Both the position numbers and the translations under genes were made by a program. From Maribacter sp. HTCC2170 (GTDB taxonomy: Bacteria > Bacteroidota > Bacteroidia > Flavobacteriales > Flavobacteriaceae), in contig NC_014472.1 in NCBI RefSeq assembly GCF_000153165.2, positions 3,654,001 through 3,718,000 of the forward strand: a stretch of DNA of 64,000 nt. The letters are read 5' to 3'. This document shows, piece after piece, positions 63,810 through 64,000 of this stretch. The notes under the pieces were generated by a model. That model searched no databases and had not been told where the DNA came from. It saw nothing but the letters and a program-made list of their open reading frames with translations. Each line of letters opens with the position of its first letter. Position 1 is the first letter of the stretch.

Positions 63810-64000
63810 TTATTTCTTAGAAAACTTGTAGATATTTGGCAAGGCAATATGAAATCGTACTGCCAAAACTCTTATCAGGATAACAATAAATATCGCTGCT
63901 ACATAAGCATAGGCACTGTCAAAAGGCAATTGCACTAACAAAAAATATGACAAACCACCTATAATACAAGCGGTTGCATATATTTCCTTATGGAATATCA
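63810..64000 (-). CDS. TRIC/UPF0126-type cation channel, C-terminal part (runs off the window edge)
   Basis: The last 62 codons of a membrane protein ending at TAA (63810-63812). The visible part has KEIYATACIIGG, a following helix, and the ending RVLAVRFHIALPNIYKF, which is characteristic of the trimeric intracellular cation channel (TRIC, UPF0126) family in bacteria. The 5' part lies beyond the edge. The start is unknown. Confidence 0.8.
   Translation of the reverse strand, partial: IFHKEIYATACIIGGLSYFLLVQLPFDSAYAYVAAIFIVILIRVLAVRFHIALPNIYKFSKK

Noticed and set aside
1-64000. CRISPR array, prophage, IS element or restriction system
   Set aside because: No regularly spaced repeats, transposase, phage structural genes or restriction-modification motifs were seen anywhere in the window.

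Overview
The window looks like chromosome of a marine member of the Bacteroidetes, most likely family Flavobacteriaceae. The DNA is AT-rich. Clear promoters follow the Bacteroidetes pattern (TTTG, about 19-21 bases, TAnnTTTG). Many genes are lineage-typical families (DUF3822, DUF4126, DUF4270, DUF4907, DUF6090, head-GIN/DUF2807), and the red-algal glycosidase family GH117 points to a marine, alga-associated life. The genus cannot be fixed from the sequence alone. No rRNA or tRNA genes were recognised; the one structural RNA gene is rnpB (RNase P RNA).

Layout. 1-2.5 kb (minus): the end of an amino-Kdo (Kdo8N) pathway cluster, kdnB (partial), a HAD phosphatase and a kdsB-type cytidylyltransferase, then DUF4126. 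2.5-10.9 kb: a RecD-like helicase, a pilin-like membrane protein, DUF3822, rsmD, a Tat-exported M24 peptidase, rnpB, dnaX, a TMEM220 protein and miaE. 10.9-14.9 kb (minus): a phosphohistidine-phosphatase-like protein, pdxH and a tight pyrR-pyrB-STAS-like-rnz operon. 15-21 kb: a LytTR regulator, LytS-type kinase, DUF4907 protein and kelch lipoprotein, divergent from DUF4270 and an outer-membrane barrel. 21-27 kb: rpsA, a BON/LysM protein, cmk and lon. 27.2-30.2 kb: an operon of ECF sigma factor, anti-sigma factor and two exported repeat-rich proteins. 30-37 kb (minus): an MFS transporter, M48 protease, GH31 glucosidase and glgB. 37-42 kb (plus): a collagen-like lipoprotein, msrB, DUF1572, lpd, PepSY and DUF3817 proteins.

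42-54 kb is an accessory region in which every gene lies on the minus strand: alkB, ridA, DUF6090, a double GNAT, a hypothetical protein, a GH117/Gfo-Idh-MocA/sulfatase set for red-algal galactans, a lipoprotein resembling Porphyromonas peptidylarginine deiminase, DUF2200 and an exported alpha/beta hydrolase. Some spacers hold long imperfect palindromes that look like recombination sites of gene cassettes. 54.4-64 kb returns to core genes: aroQ, three small outer-membrane barrels with their own terminators, xerD, an exported Ntn amidase with an M20 amidohydrolase, a second ECF sigma unit, plsC, a Nudix hydrolase and a divergent cyclophilin lipoprotein, and a partial TRIC-type channel gene.

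The least expected items are the peptidylarginine-deiminase-like lipoprotein, the cassette-like palindromes around DUF2200 and the alpha/beta hydrolase, the kelch/DUF4907/LytS/LytTR unit, and the Nudix and cyclophilin genes whose start codons overlap on opposite strands. All functional statements rest on motif recognition by eye; no database search was possible.
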